Positions 1 through 9,000 of a DNA stretch of 10,605 bases are shown here, in pieces. Source of the DNA: JANOYC01 sp031428675 (GTDB lineage: Bacteria; Actinomycetota; Actinomycetes; Actinomycetales; Microbacteriaceae); NCBI GenBank assembly GCA_031428675.1, contig JANOYC010000104.1:1-10605 (forward strand), given 5' to 3'. The notes under the pieces were generated by a model. It made no database searches, was not told where the DNA came from, and worked only from the letters and a program-made list of their open reading frames with translations. Within the stretch, counting starts at the first letter, position 1. Every line of letters begins with the position of its first letter. A program made the position numbers and the translations under genes.

Positions 1-2587
1 GTCGGGGAGTTTGTTCGCCTCCGACCCGACGACGGGCGGCTCCGACCCTGAATTCACTCGCGCGGCGATTCTCGAGAACAGCGTCAGCCAACTCGCCGAA
101 CTTACCGGGGTCAATGTCTCGATCGCCGCCGGATTCTTCGGCAGCCGCTTCCGCGACGGGCTGGAATGGACGTCGCTTGGCAGTGGAGCTGAGCGGGCCG
201 CCGAAGTCGCGACGAAGTTGGCCAAGCAAGTGCGCGATCAAGAAAAACTCGGCGCAACGAACTGGGCCCTCGGCATCACGCGCGCGCAAGAGTCTCTGCA
301 ACGCCAGCAGGCCGCAACCGGTCAATCCGGGTGCCAGATGTTGGTGTGGTTTACCGACGGCGGTATCAACCTAGGCGACGCGCGGGCTACGAACGATGCG
401 ATCAACTCGCTGTGTGGACGAGCGATTGAAGCTACCGGTGCTACTCCCACCGGCACGGGAGAGTTCAACGCTCTTCGGCAATCTGGCGTAATCGTCGTCG
501 GCGTGCTTCTTCGAGGCGAGCTCACAGAGGAAGACAAGCAGCGCGTGCCCTACATGCGCCCACTCGTCGAGGGAATCGGACCTGTCGACGGCGCGAACCA
601 GAGCTGCGGCGAGTACCCGATCCCGGAGTCGTACGTGCATGGCGTGCTGCTGGAAGCTTCCGATGTCGATCAACTGGCGCGCGAATTTATGGGTTTGGGC
701 GCCTCTGTCAACGGAGGTTTTCCGCTGCCGTTTAACAGCGACGGAACCTTCGCCATTGATCGAGGCGTGGTTCGATTTGTTTTTGTGACATCCGCTGAAA
801 AGTGGGAATTGAGGACTCCTACAGGAGAGTCGCTCAGCGCGGCCGACAGTCGTGTCTCGACGATCGGCGGCGCGACGCGAATCAGCGTCGATATCACGCC
901 GGCAGATGTCGGAACCTGGTCCGTATCTTCCGGAGCACAAGCGAGCGACCTGTTCGTCTACAGCGGGCTAGCCATCCAGTTCGATGAAGCCAACGCGATT
1001 GTGGCCGGGAGCCCAGCCACGATCTCCGGAACGATCAAGCAAACGGCCCAAGGCCGCAACCTCGACCTCAGTGACTATGAGTTCGAGCTAACGCTCGAGT
1101 CTCCAACGGTCACGTCACAGCCTGGTGAAGTTTCTATCGATGCGACCACAGGGCAGTTTCAGTACACGGTGACGTCCGATGACCCCGTCGGAGAGATCGA
1201 GATGACCGCCCGCCTCCAGGGCCTCAAGTCATCGCCGTCCGGTACCGACCTGGCCCCCGTCTCCAGCACTCAGCGCGTTAGTGTCTCGGTTCCCGGCCAG
1301 TACCCGCGCATTACGCCCAGTGTCGTGGCTCTTTCACCGCTCGAGGGTTCGGGCGGTGTAGCGCGCGGCACATTCACCGCGACCGCCCCGACGGTGCCGG
1401 GTTCCAGGGGGGAGATTTGTTTCAGCTCCCACGTTCCCACCGTCGTCAGTGATTCCGAGCTGCAGAGTCGAGTATCGACCTGGCAGTGGACTATCACCGA
1501 TTCGAGCGGCACGCCGCTCTCCAAGAAATGTATTGAAATGGCCACCGGCGCCCCCGATCTCGTGTTCACGGTGATGGCGGAGAACCCATCGCCGGCCAAT
1601 AGCGACGTGCGGGCAGAGCTTCTCGGTACCGTGACGTCGGGAAGCGAAACGAACGCCGACATCAATCTGAAAGTCGCCTTCGAGTTCGCGTCAACGCGCC
1701 CCTTGAGCACGGCAGTAGTGTTCGGCCTGCTCGCAGTGTTGTTGCTCCTGGGACTGCTAATGCCGTTGTTGCTGCTCTATGCGATCCTCCTCGGAACGAG
1801 AATCACTGGAGCCAAGAACCTCATGCGATCGTCAATGCCGGTCGTGCTCAAGCCAGACGGATCTCTTGCCGGCCGGAACGGTGCTGATCCGATGGTGCCC
1901 GAAGGACGGTTCGCATTCATGAACCTTTCCCCGATGGGACGAGTGCGTACCTACGTCGATCCGGACCTAGGTACACTCCGCGTTCGAGTGCCGCTCAATC
2001 CGTTCAATGAAGCGAAATTCGAGGTCGTCGCTTCCGCCGGGCGCTACGTTTTCAGCGCCACCCAGACTGCTCGCCACGAGCAGGGCTGGCGCTATGCCGA
2101 CGGCCGCCGAACCGTGTTCTCAGGAGATCTCGGAACGCTGTGGGTGCTCGTCGTTCGCGAGAACGACCTGCTCGGCGCAGATTCGGCGGCGGACATCCCC
2201 GCCACCCTCGTCGTGTACCTCGACGCCGAGCGCACCTCGCCCGCGGAGAGGATGATCGACGTTCTCGGCAGAATAAACCTCCGATCGCGTGTGCTCTCTG
2301 CTCGCGAATCGCTTGAGGCTCGACTGGCGGCAGCGCAACAGCGGCGCGGAGCAACCGGTTCTGCAACCTCGGCCGCGCCGGGCCGGGGAGAGTCTTCAGG
2401 CTCGTCGATGGGCGATGCGCCGCCCGTGCGCCGAACGGGAACAGCGGATGAACCGCCGCCTCTTCCTCGCCGGACCGGCGGTGACGCGCCGCCTCCCGTG
2501 CAGAGACGTGCAGCCGGCGCGGGATCGCCACCCCCGTCTCCATCCCAGTACCCAGAACCACCGGCTCCGCCAAGCCCTCGTCGCTAA
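1..2587 (+). CDS. VWA-domain membrane protein with proline-rich cytoplasmic tail (5' end cut by window)
   Basis: The reading frame is open from the first full codon at 2 to TAA at 2585-2587. The TTG at 11 is not the start: codons 2-10 read S-G-S, which fits the last part of a VWA MIDAS motif (DxSxS) whose Asp lies upstream. The other MIDAS elements follow in order: Thr at 257-259 (GATNW) and Asp at 356-358 (WFTDGG). The VWA fold spans roughly 2-690. Bases ~700-1690 encode beta-rich, Ser/Thr/Val-rich sequence resembling one or more immunoglobulin-like domains. One strongly hydrophobic helix at ~1703-1795 (AVVFGLLAVLLLLGLLMPLL) is the only clear membrane span. It is followed by a ~200-residue folded region and a Pro/Arg-rich tail (2411-2584). 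Cysteines occur only before the helix, consistent with an exported N-terminal part; an upstream signal peptide is expected. VWA domains bind ligands through a metal ion. The next gene, 26 bp downstream, encodes a tubulin-like protein, so this protein may link an extracellular ligand to it (inference). Confidence 0.85.
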   Translation, partial: SGSLFASDPTTGGSDPEFTRAAILENSVSQLAELTGVNVSIAAGFFGSRFRDGLEWTSLGSGAERAAEVATKLAKQVRDQEKLGATNWALGITRAQESLQRQQAATGQSGCQMLVWFTDGGINLGDARATNDAINSLCGRAIEATGATPTGTGEFNALRQSGVIVVGVLLRGELTEEDKQRVPYMRPLVEGIGPVDGANQSCGEYPIPESYVHGVLLEASDVDQLAREFMGLGASVNGGFPLPFNSDGTFAIDRGVVRFVFVTSAEKWELRTPTGESLSAADSRVSTIGGATRISVDITPADVGTWSVSSGAQASDLFVYSGLAIQFDEANAIVAGSPATISGTIKQTAQGRNLDLSDYEFELTLESPTVTSQPGEVSIDATTGQFQYTVTSDDPVGEIEMTARLQGLKSSPSGTDLAPVSSTQRVSVSVPGQYPRITPSVVALSPLEGSGGVARGTFTATAPTVPGSRGEICFSSHVPTVVSDSELQSRVSTWQWTITDSSGTPLSKKCIEMATGAPDLVFTVMAENPSPANSDVRAELLGTVTSGSETNADINLKVAFEFASTRPLSTAVVFGLLAVLLLLGLLMPLLLLYAILLGTRITGAKNLMRSSMPVVLKPDGSLAGRNGADPMVPEGRFAFMNLSPMGRVRTYVDPDLGTLRVRVPLNPFNEAKFEVVASAGRYVFSATQTARHEQGWRYADGRRTVFSGDLGTLWVLVVRENDLLGADSAADIPATLVVYLDAERTSPAERMIDVLGRINLRSRVLSARESLEARLAAAQQRRGATGSATSAAPGRGESSGSSMGDAPPVRRTGTADEPPPLPRRTGGDAPPPVQRRAAGAGSPPPSPSQYPEPPAPPSPRR
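2414..2518 (+). repeat. Three degenerate proline-arginine repeats in the VWA protein tail
   Basis: Three units occur in tandem at protein level: DAPPVRRTG (2414-2440), DEPPPLPRRTG (2447-2479) and DAPPPVQRRAAG (2483-2518). They share D-[A/E]-P-P followed by R-R and a Thr/Ala-Gly end. A further proline-rich run to the stop (GSPPPSPSQYPEPPAP, then PSPRR) extends the tail without the RR-G pattern. Codons vary between units, so the repetition is held at the protein rather than the DNA level. Such a tail on the cytoplasmic side of a membrane helix is a plausible multivalent binding segment; the partner is unknown. Confidence 0.7.
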
Positions 2588-2600
2588 ACGCTACTTTTCG

Positions 2601-2605
2601 AAGGA
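2601..2605 (+). promoter_or_regulatory. Shine-Dalgarno sequence for the tubulin-like gene
   Basis: AAGGA lies 8 nt before the ATG at 2614, in the 26-bp gap after the VWA gene. No promoter or terminator is visible in this gap, supporting co-transcription. Confidence 0.75.
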
Positions 2606-2613
2606 TAATCAGC

Positions 2614-5600
2614 ATGCTCAGACCGTTTCTCATCGTTGGCGTCGGCGGCTCGGGCGGCAAGACGCTCCGCGGCCTTCGCCATTCCCTCGAACTGCGACTA
2701 CAACAGGCCGGGTGGAAAGACGGACTTCCCGATGCGTGGCAATTGCTGCACATTGACACTCCGCTTCAACAAGACGGCACCGATTTCGCACTGCCGTTCA
2801 TGCCCGCCGACAACTACCACGGACTGGTCGCGAGCGGCGGGGCGTTCGAGACCGTGTATGGCGCGATCATGCACGGCAATCGCATCCCCGCTGACCAGCA
2901 AAAAGACGTTCAGCGCCAACTGCCAGACCCCGCCCGTGTTCCCGTCGACGTCACGAAAGGTGCCGGTCAATACCGCGCGGTCGGACGCGCCGTTGCCTTG
3001 TCGAAGTTGGGAGACATTCGCAACGCGGCCAGCAATGCCATCAACCGGATGAGTGACGCGAAGGCGCTCGGACAACTGCAGTCGCTCGGCGAACTGCTCC
3101 GCGCGAAACCAGCCGGCGGTCTGGGCGCAAACCCCACTGTGATCGTCGTTTCGTCGATTGCCGGCGGCTCCGGAGCCGGTCAATATCTCGACGTGATCGA
3201 GGCAGTCAAGTCGACGATTAAGTCAGAGCCCTGGGCGCACCAGTTCTTCAGCCTTCTCTACGCGCCGGATGTTTTCGACCAGATTAAGGGATCGGGCGGG
3301 ATTCCCAGCAACGCTTTGGCCACGGTTGCCGAGACTATGGCGGGCTTCTGGACCCGCAACCCGACGGAGTCCACGCTCTCGATTTTCAAGAGCAAAGGCC
3401 TACATCCGTCCTACGGTGGCGCCCGTGATCGCATCGGCGCCGCCTACCCGTTTATCGTTGGAAGGCAGAACTCGAAGGTCTCATTCGACAACCAGGCTCA
3501 GGTGTATTCGGCAGTGGCCACGAGCGTCGCAGCATGGATGACCGACGATAAGGTGCAGGGCGACATCGACGAGTACGCCACCGGAAACTGGGCGGCCAAC
3601 GTCGGTGCCAACGTGCTGCCCGACGCCACAAGGCTCATGCGCCCGCTTGATCAGTCGCCGCCGTTCTCGGCGCTCGGGTTCGGTCGGGTCTCCCTCGGGC
3701 GCGAGAAGTTTCTGGACTACGCGGGCGAGCGATTCGCTCGCGCCTGCGTTGACCAGATGCTGTATGCGCACACCAGCGAAGATCCGGACTTCAAGCAACG
3801 CACGCAAGAGGAATGGATCGACTTCCGCGCTGAGCGGGCGCTCGAGTCGTTCATTCGCGCCAGCGGGATGAACGAGGAGACGGAGGACCGCAACGACGTC
3901 ATTGACGCACTACGACCCGAGGTAGAACGAGAGGCTCTTTCGGCCGAACTGCGGCACGACGTGATGCGCAGAGTCGGTGGACCCGAAACGATGGACAAGA
4001 GTGGCGGCCTCGACCTCAATTCTTGGCTAGTTCGCTTGACCAACGCGCGGGCAGAGCGAATTGACGTGTACCTGTCCCGCGACTCCAACAATCGCCAACG
4101 TAAGTTGGATGACTGGGTTGCGGAAGCGCCGAAGCGGTTCATCGAGGTCGTTCAGACGTCGATCTCAGAGCAAGGGCTCCCCGTCACCATCGAACTCATG
4201 CGCAAGCTGACCGACGTGGTGCGAACCGCTTCGGATCAACTGCGATCTGAAGCGGAAACGCGACGACAGTGGGTTCAGCGGCTACCGGGCATGCTCAACG
4301 ACGCGATGAGCCAAGCTCCCAACCAGGAGTCGATTCGCCCCGAGCAAACGGTCGTCGACGACGCGCTATCGCGCATCGAGCAGTCTTTTGAATGGGAATC
4401 GGAGGGTCGGTTGCGCGATTCTGCATCCACAGTTCTCGACGAGTTCCGGCAGGACTTCCTAGACCCCCTGCGCAAGTTCCTCGAGTCGAGCCACGAAGCG
4501 CTGCTTTCGAGCGCTACTGCGCGTCAGAGGAGTGACGGTCGCGATAACGAGTTCGACTTCTGGCCACGTCGCAATGACGCTACCGTTCCTCGCAAATACC
4601 AGCCCGCTCCCAACGAGCGACTGTTGGTTGAGCACACCGACTATCCAGACGAGTTCAACGATCTCGTTGTGTCATCGGCGGGGAGCACGCGCTTCGATGA
4701 CGCCATGTCGACCATCATGACCAACTTGCTCATCGGAACGGGTGACGACGACGCGATCGCGAGGGATGAGCGCTGGAGCCTCATCGCCAACGTTTCGACG
4801 TGGCGACCGGCCGTCATGGCCGAGACCGGCCAATCCGTGTCGGCCACACGCAAGCCGCGATTCCACTTCGCTGATGACCCCGCGGAATATGCGGAGCGGG
4901 CTAAAAAGTGGATGCTGCGAAAGGGCACGGCGTTCGCCGCTTACATCACCGAGGACCTCCGGGCATATTTCGATGGCGACCGCTTGGCGCCCAACCAGTT
5001 CAAGGCGCGCAAAGACAAGTTCCGCGAACAACTCGGTGCGGCGCTCGGGAGCAGCGAGCCGCTCGTGAAGCTCAACCCCTCCCTTCTCGCCGAAGTTCAC
5101 GGCAAGTCCGTAGGAGAGGGCTCACGGCTGGTGTTCAGCTCGATCCCGTTTGCGACGGGCACAGACATGTTCCAAATCACGAAGGACGTCTTGACCTCGC
5201 ACCGAGTTTGGGATGAGAACGTGTCACCCGGCTGGTTCCAAGACTCTCGTGTCGACAGCATCGAGGTATTCGCGATGTCGGGCTATCCCTACCAGCCGGT
5301 AGTGATGGACTCGGTTATGGCGCCGGTCGCGCGCGGGTGGCTTGCGGAGCGCAACAGTGCAGACAGCCGAGCTGCGTTCTGGAAGTGGAAGCGCGCCAGA
5401 CCGTTGCGGGAGTCAGTGCCCTGTGACCCGCAGGTATTCGACTCGATCCTGCGAGGCTGGTACGTCGCAAAAATCTTGGGACAACTGAAGCAGATCGAGC
5501 ATCCGAGTGACGGGCAGGGACCAGAACTGCAGATCTGGGATCCGTCGGCCAACGCCTACGTCTCGTTCCCGCATCCCCTTCTCTACGGTGGTGTAGCGCC

Positions 5601-6027
5601 GTCGCACGATTTTCCCGGAATCATCATGGAGTCACTCATCGTGGCTCTGGCGATGTGTAATTCGGAGGGATCGCTCGTGCCGCTTCGCGCATACCACCGG
5701 CTGATGGACCTTGGCGGCGAGAGCTCGCAAGTGTCGGCCACGCTGTCTTCGTGGCTGCAAGATGGCGTCATGCCGCTGTCGTCGCCGACTCCGAACGCCG
5801 ACCGCGCGGGTCGCGCAGGAGACACTTTGGAAATGCGCCAAGACGTCGTCAAGTCGTACATTGACGACGAGATCGCGGATTTCGAATCCGAGATTGTCGC
5901 GCAGGACCCGCTGACATCGGTCTATATGTATCCGGTGAGTTGGGAAATTCGGGACGAGATCCGAAGCGGTCTGCACGCCCTCCGCGACGGTGTTCTCGAG
6001 ACCAGGGCCAAGAAGTCGGGCATTTAA
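2614..6027 (+). CDS. Large tubulin/FtsZ-superfamily protein (tubulin-like, Tubulin_2 type)
   Basis: The product has 1137 residues from ATG at 2614, with a good Shine-Dalgarno sequence. The N-terminal third carries the tubulin/FtsZ nucleotide-binding plan in the expected order: a T1 glycine loop VGVGGSGGKT (8-17), HIDT after the second strand (46-49), KGAGQYRAVGR (115-125), which parallels the FtsZ GAG...VGR loop, and the signature loop SSIAGGSGAGQ (180-190) in place of GGGTGTG. A strand FFSLLYAPDVF (211-221) and PSNALATVAE (231-240) follow. The T7 catalytic loop is not obvious; the acidic stretch GDIDEYATGNW (316-326) is a candidate by position only. Residues ~330-1137 form a mostly helical extension I cannot assign; FtsZ is usually about 400 residues. 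No signal peptide or membrane helix is seen, so the protein is cytoplasmic. It probably binds GTP and may polymerise (family knowledge). It sits between two membrane-protein genes, which suggests action at the membrane. Its stop is 2 bp from the next start. Confidence 0.88.
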   Translation: MLRPFLIVGVGGSGGKTLRGLRHSLELRLQQAGWKDGLPDAWQLLHIDTPLQQDGTDFALPFMPADNYHGLVASGGAFETVYGAIMHGNRIPADQQKDVQRQLPDPARVPVDVTKGAGQYRAVGRAVALSKLGDIRNAASNAINRMSDAKALGQLQSLGELLRAKPAGGLGANPTVIVVSSIAGGSGAGQYLDVIEAVKSTIKSEPWAHQFFSLLYAPDVFDQIKGSGGIPSNALATVAETMAGFWTRNPTESTLSIFKSKGLHPSYGGARDRIGAAYPFIVGRQNSKVSFDNQAQVYSAVATSVAAWMTDDKVQGDIDEYATGNWAANVGANVLPDATRLMRPLDQSPPFSALGFGRVSLGREKFLDYAGERFARACVDQMLYAHTSEDPDFKQRTQEEWIDFRAERALESFIRASGMNEETEDRNDVIDALRPEVEREALSAELRHDVMRRVGGPETMDKSGGLDLNSWLVRLTNARAERIDVYLSRDSNNRQRKLDDWVAEAPKRFIEVVQTSISEQGLPVTIELMRKLTDVVRTASDQLRSEAETRRQWVQRLPGMLNDAMSQAPNQESIRPEQTVVDDALSRIEQSFEWESEGRLRDSASTVLDEFRQDFLDPLRKFLESSHEALLSSATARQRSDGRDNEFDFWPRRNDATVPRKYQPAPNERLLVEHTDYPDEFNDLVVSSAGSTRFDDAMSTIMTNLLIGTGDDDAIARDERWSLIANVSTWRPAVMAETGQSVSATRKPRFHFADDPAEYAERAKKWMLRKGTAFAAYITEDLRAYFDGDRLAPNQFKARKDKFREQLGAALGSSEPLVKLNPSLLAEVHGKSVGEGSRLVFSSIPFATGTDMFQITKDVLTSHRVWDENVSPGWFQDSRVDSIEVFAMSGYPYQPVVMDSVMAPVARGWLAERNSADSRAAFWKWKRARPLRESVPCDPQVFDSILRGWYVAKILGQLKQIEHPSDGQGPELQIWDPSANAYVSFPHPLLYGGVAPSHDFPGIIMESLIVALAMCNSEGSLVPLRAYHRLMDLGGESSQVSATLSSWLQDGVMPLSSPTPNADRAGRAGDTLEMRQDVVKSYIDDEIADFESEIVAQDPLTSVYMYPVSWEIRDEIRSGLHALRDGVLETRAKKSGI

Positions 6028-6029
6028 TA

Positions 6030-9000
6030 ATGTCCAGCGGATTCTGGACCAACGGCGCGGTCTCCATCGTGCTGTTGCCGAGCGGAGAGCAGGGAGCGGC
6101 GGTTCTAGAGCGCGCTCGAGACTGGGCGGCGCACGGCCTCCTCGCTCCGGCGCTCTGGGTGCGGCCTGAGGCGGTAACTCCCGAAGTCAACGGGCCGCCG
6201 AGCATTGAAGCCACGGTGATCGGCGTCAACGCTCAGCGTGAGCTTGCTGAGGTCGCTGGTGATCTATTCGAATTCCTCGCCCGAGAACCCCTCTCTCTCG
6301 TGAGGTTGCTCAAGGTGAGATCGACGTCCCCGAGCCAGGAACAAGATGAGATCCAGGACGACATCGCGAGGGTCGTCTCTGAATACGTCGGATTCTCGAT
6401 GCCCGCATCGACCCCGGGGACGAATCAGAATCGACGCGGGATTGAGCTGACCCGGGCGACTCTCGTGTGCGCGCCCACCGAGTTCCAGTTGCGCGAGCGA
6501 GTAGCCTGGTCCGCGCAGGACACCGGCGTGATGCTCGTGGCATCTCCGGAAGACAGGGCCAGTCCGTGGGCGGGTGACGCGTTCGTGCGTGACAACGACC
6601 GATTCATTGGATTCGTGTTGATGCACATTTGCACCGTCGGTGGCCTGTGGACGGGTCTCCCGATCGGAACCCTCGAGTTGTTCGACATGGACGCGTCGTC
6701 GATGAACAAGATCTGGATACCCCGGGTTTTCGTCAACGGTGTGTTGACAGACGGTCTGGCGCGTCGCATAGCGGCTCAAGTGCTGAAGCAGGCCGCGGAC
6801 GCGAATTCCGCACTCGTTGATCCGCATCGCGGGGTGCCCGCGCCGGGCACTTCGCCCATCCCTGACGAACTCGTCGCCCGTTATCGCGGCCTTATGGTGG
6901 ATGCCGCTTTCCGCCTCGATGACAACAAACTCGCGTACGCAGTCCGACCGAGAGTACCGGAGCGACCTCGGGTGCGAATCAACCCGTGGCGTCAGTTGCT
7001 CCTGTTCTCCGAATTTTTTCTCGCGAAGGTCGCCTGGATTCCACTGTGGTTCGCGATAGGCATTCGAAACGCCTTCGGCCGTTTGCTCAACCGACGACTA
7101 CAAGGTGATGGCGGGCGCTCGATCGTAGGGCACGATGATGCCGTCGACGCCCGCGACAATCTGCTCCTCGCCGTGAGGGAACGGGTGCTGCGGTCAGCTG
7201 AAATTGCTCGCGAACGCTCCAAGGTGCTCACCGAACCAAGCCGCATCCGAGCGACACCTCGACTGTGGAAGGGCCTTCGCGCGCTTGTTTTCGGCACGCT
7301 CGATGGCAGTTCCGACTTGTCGGCTGACGGATTCGTGCCGACCGACGGGGTCGCACCGGTATTCGCGAAGGTCACCGATGTGTTGCTCGATCCCCACGAG
7401 TCGTGGGAAGCCAGCGAAGCCACGATCCGGAGCGAAGTCGCGACGTCCATCGACAGGGCGACGGCTCTTCGCAATCCCGAGTTGCTGGAGTCGATGCACG
7501 CGGTGGTATCCGACGTAGAGCAGAAGATCGAAAGTACTAAGACCGATATAGCGACCATTCACCAGGCGCTAGCCGAATGCCGAGCGGAGCACGCAACCCT
7601 CCAAGCGGTTTTGCTCGAAAAAGGTGCGCTCAAGTACAACAAGTCGGGAACGATCGTCGTTGCTCGAGGTGCCGGCAATGCTCCTGTAAACGATAGCGAG
7701 TCGGACCTCACACCGGACGAAACAGCTACGCTCGCGGAGCTTTACCGTCAGCTTCCGTTCAAGGCCACCGGTTACGAGCACGGCATTCAGCAGCTTGAAG
7801 ACCTGCAGCAGCGGTATATGGTCGTCCACACCAAGGCGTCGTCCGATCTCGAATCGTATACGGCCTGGTTGCAGCGGCATGAGCACTCATTCGACAGTCA
7901 GCTTTTACGCCGACTCACGGCGAGTGTCGCCGAGGCCGAAGCAGACGCGGCTCGCTATGAACAGGAGCTCGCTGAGTTCGATGTGCCCGGCGCGGGCGGC
8001 CTCGTCAAACTGCGTAAGCGGTTCCACGGTCGGGCGGCATTGGCTTTGTGCCTACTGGCAGGACTCGCCGCGATCGCAATCTGGCTACGCCAGCAAAGTC
8101 AAAGCGTTCGCGACCTCGAGTGGTATCCCAACGACATCGCGATTGTTCTCGGTGCTTCATTGGCATTCCTGTTGCTTTTGATCATGGCCGCCGCGTCGTA
8201 CTACCGAGGGTGGTCAACATTCGAGCGCCTAATCGACGTGACTGTCGACCGGGTGTACAACCTGGAAGAAGCACTGCTGTGGAGCCGGCAAGAGGCTGCT
8301 CGTCTCGTAAGCGTCAGAGAACAACTTGTTGACTGGCTCGACATCATGTCGCGGGCGCTTCACCAGCCGTGGAAGGTGAAAGCAGCGTGGCTTCAGTCGT
8401 CGCGGCGACACCTGAGCGACGACGGGATGCCGTTCGCTATGCGGATCGCGCATGCAGACGAGGGCGACGCCGAAGCGTCACAACGGTTGCAGCAAGCTGC
8501 CGCACGCCGACTCATTCGCCCAGGATGGCGGCAGCACACGTTCGAGATGCTGCTCCGAGAGATCTCCCGCGAAGTCGGCGCGCACCCCGGCGCCATCGGA
8601 GTGGACGCCCTAGACTCTGACCTTCCGCATTCCACGAACCACGCGCGGGCAATCGTGCGCGCGAATCTCGCTCGTGAGGAGCTCCTCGAGAATGTCGCCG
8701 CTCGGCTGTTGGGTCAACTCATTGAGGAAGTGCAGAGCGGATCACTGTACGGGGCGGCGACAGACGTCATGCGGGTCTCATCCGACCCGTTGGCGTCAAT
8801 GCTGTCGACGCTCGACGATCTCGACGAGCGGTCGAACAGGATTCCGTGGAATGAGTTCTTGCGCGGCGCGCTGGGGCATCCGGATGACCCGGTCACTCCA
8901 ATTTCGCCCCTCGCGATTGCTCCGTACCGACTTCAGGAAAAGCACCATCAGGACCTGACGAGTTACGTGATTGTGCCAGAACGCATAGCGAAAGATCTGA

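Noticed and set aside
371..940. Reverse-strand open frame of 189 codons
   Set aside because: It lies fully inside the VWA coding sequence, whose metal-site residues show which strand is real. The antisense product has no domain-like pattern.
2635..2664. Walker A / P-loop reading of VGVGGSGGKT in the tubulin-like protein
   Set aside because: The pattern [A/G]x4GK[S/T] needs Gly or Ala at residue 10, which is Val. The position at the first strand and the later AGGSGAG loop fit the tubulin T1 loop better.
2052..2759. Reverse-strand open frame of 235 codons
   Set aside because: It is antisense to the VWA tail and the tubulin-like start, very rich in Arg/Ser/Pro, with no recognisable motif. It is typical of shadow frames in high-GC genes.
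5940..6029. In-frame upstream ATG that would extend the coiled-coil membrane protein by 30 residues
   Set aside because: It overlaps the end of the tubulin-like gene by 88 bp, and the added peptide is Arg-rich in the manner of a shadow frame. The ATG at 6030 sits right after the upstream stop, as expected for coupled genes.
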